Program-made: the position numbers and the translations under genes
Shown here: positions 7,238 through 7,806 of the stretch, in pieces
Position numbering within the stretch: position 1 is the first letter of the stretch
How the letters are laid out: each line of letters opens with the position of its first letter
NCBI GenBank assembly: GCA_003153055.1
Contig: PMBV01000203.1
Coordinates: forward strand, 1 to 7,806
DNA length: 7,806 nucleotides
Source: Myxococcales bacterium
GTDB lineage: Bacteria > Myxococcota > Myxococcia > Myxococcales > Myxococcaceae
Direction of reading: 5' to 3'
Notes under the pieces: model-generated
The model's database searches: none
The model's input: the letters and a program-made list of their open reading frames with translations, nothing else
Told to the model about the DNA's origin: nothing

Positions 7238-7806
7238 ATGAGAATCGGGATGATTGGCCTTGGTCGCATGGGCGCCAACATGACGCGGAGGCTCCTCGGT
7301 GGTGGGCACGAGTGCGTGGTGTTCGACCGCCAGCGCACGCAGGCCGAGGCCCTCGCCGGGGCGGGCGCGGTGGTGGCGTCATCGGTGGGAGACCTCGTCG
7401 AGCGGCTCCCTCCACCGCGCGCCGTCTGGCTGATGGTGCCGGCGGGCGCTGTCGACGCCACCTTGGGTGAGCTCGCTCCCCGGCTCCAGAAGGGAGACAC
7501 CGTCGTCGACGGGGGCAACTCGTACTACGTCGACGACCTCCGTCGAGCGAAGGAGCTGAGCGCCCGGGGCATCGACTACCTCGACGTTGGAACCAGCGGT
7601 GGCGTCTGGGGCCTGGAGCGGGGGTATTGCCAAATGATTGGCGGCGCGGACGAGCCGGTGCGACGCCTCGAGCCGCTCTTCCTGGCCTTGGCTCCACCGA
7701 TGTCGTCGGCGCCGCGGACGCCCGGTCGCGAGCGGAAGAGCAGCACGGCGGAGCGCGGGTACCTGCACTGTGGAGGCCCAGGGGCCGGGCACTTCGTGAA
7801 GATGGT
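7238..7806 (+). CDS. gnd: 6-phosphogluconate dehydrogenase (decarboxylating), N-terminal part
   Basis: The first 189 codons are visible; the gene runs off the right edge. The enzyme converts 6-phosphogluconate to ribulose 5-phosphate and CO2 with NAD(P)+. MRIGMIGLGRMGANM is the Rossmann-fold start, followed by WLMVPAG, TVVDGGNSYY, the substrate-binding SGGVWGLERGYCQMIGG (120-136) and GPGAGHFVKM with the probable catalytic Lys188 near the edge. The insertion before it (RTPGRERKSS, then YLHCGG) resembles the shorter GntZ/YqeC-like type of about 300-330 residues. GAGAGGAG lies seven bases upstream of the ATG. It is the second step after zwf in the same operon. Cofactor preference cannot be decided from this fragment. 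Confidence 0.94.
   Translation, partial: MRIGMIGLGRMGANMTRRLLGGGHECVVFDRQRTQAEALAGAGAVVASSVGDLVERLPPPRAVWLMVPAGAVDATLGELAPRLQKGDTVVDGGNSYYVDDLRRAKELSARGIDYLDVGTSGGVWGLERGYCQMIGGADEPVRRLEPLFLALAPPMSSAPRTPGRERKSSTAERGYLHCGGPGAGHFVKM

Overview
The window looks like chromosomal DNA from a high-GC predatory or saprophytic Myxococcota bacterium, probably of the Myxococcaceae/Archangiaceae type. This is inferred from the GC-rich codon use and from two lipoproteins whose signal peptides are joined to enzyme domains by long Gly/Ser-rich spacers, a style common in myxobacteria. No mobile element, tRNA, rRNA or CRISPR array was seen.

Layout. Bases 1-360 (minus) hold the N-terminal part of a secreted lipoprotein. 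Bases 448-771 (minus) encode a NIPSNAP-family protein. It is divergent from a TetR-family regulator at 868-1494 (plus). The 96-bp space between them contains two near-identical palindromes 26 bp apart, each lying in a plausible promoter, so the regulator probably controls itself and the NIPSNAP/lipoprotein pair.

Bases 1616-5261 form a plant-polysaccharide block. A lipoprotein GH54 alpha-L-arabinofuranosidase (1616-3052, plus) faces a minus-strand pair: a lipoprotein CE1 feruloyl esterase (4194-5261) followed by a cytoplasmic metallo-beta-lactamase-fold hydrolase (3072-4139). Arabinofuranosidase and feruloyl esterase act together on feruloylated arabinoxylan: the esterase removes ferulate from arabinose side chains and the GH54 enzyme removes the arabinose. 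Both are predicted to be membrane-anchored and displayed on flexible Gly-rich spacers.

Bases 5544-7806 (plus) are the remains of a glucan-to-pentose-phosphate operon. A 5'-truncated C-terminal piece that resembles a GH15 glucoamylase ends in an ATGA overlap with an intact glucose-6-phosphate dehydrogenase (zwf). A 6-phosphogluconate dehydrogenase (gnd) follows and runs off the window. The missing body of the glucoamylase suggests a deletion or rearrangement between the feruloyl esterase and zwf.

No wholly novel system is evident. The items most worth checking are the two-operator regulatory region, the domain-shuffled bacterial GH54 enzyme paired with the esterase, and the truncated glucoamylase upstream of zwf.
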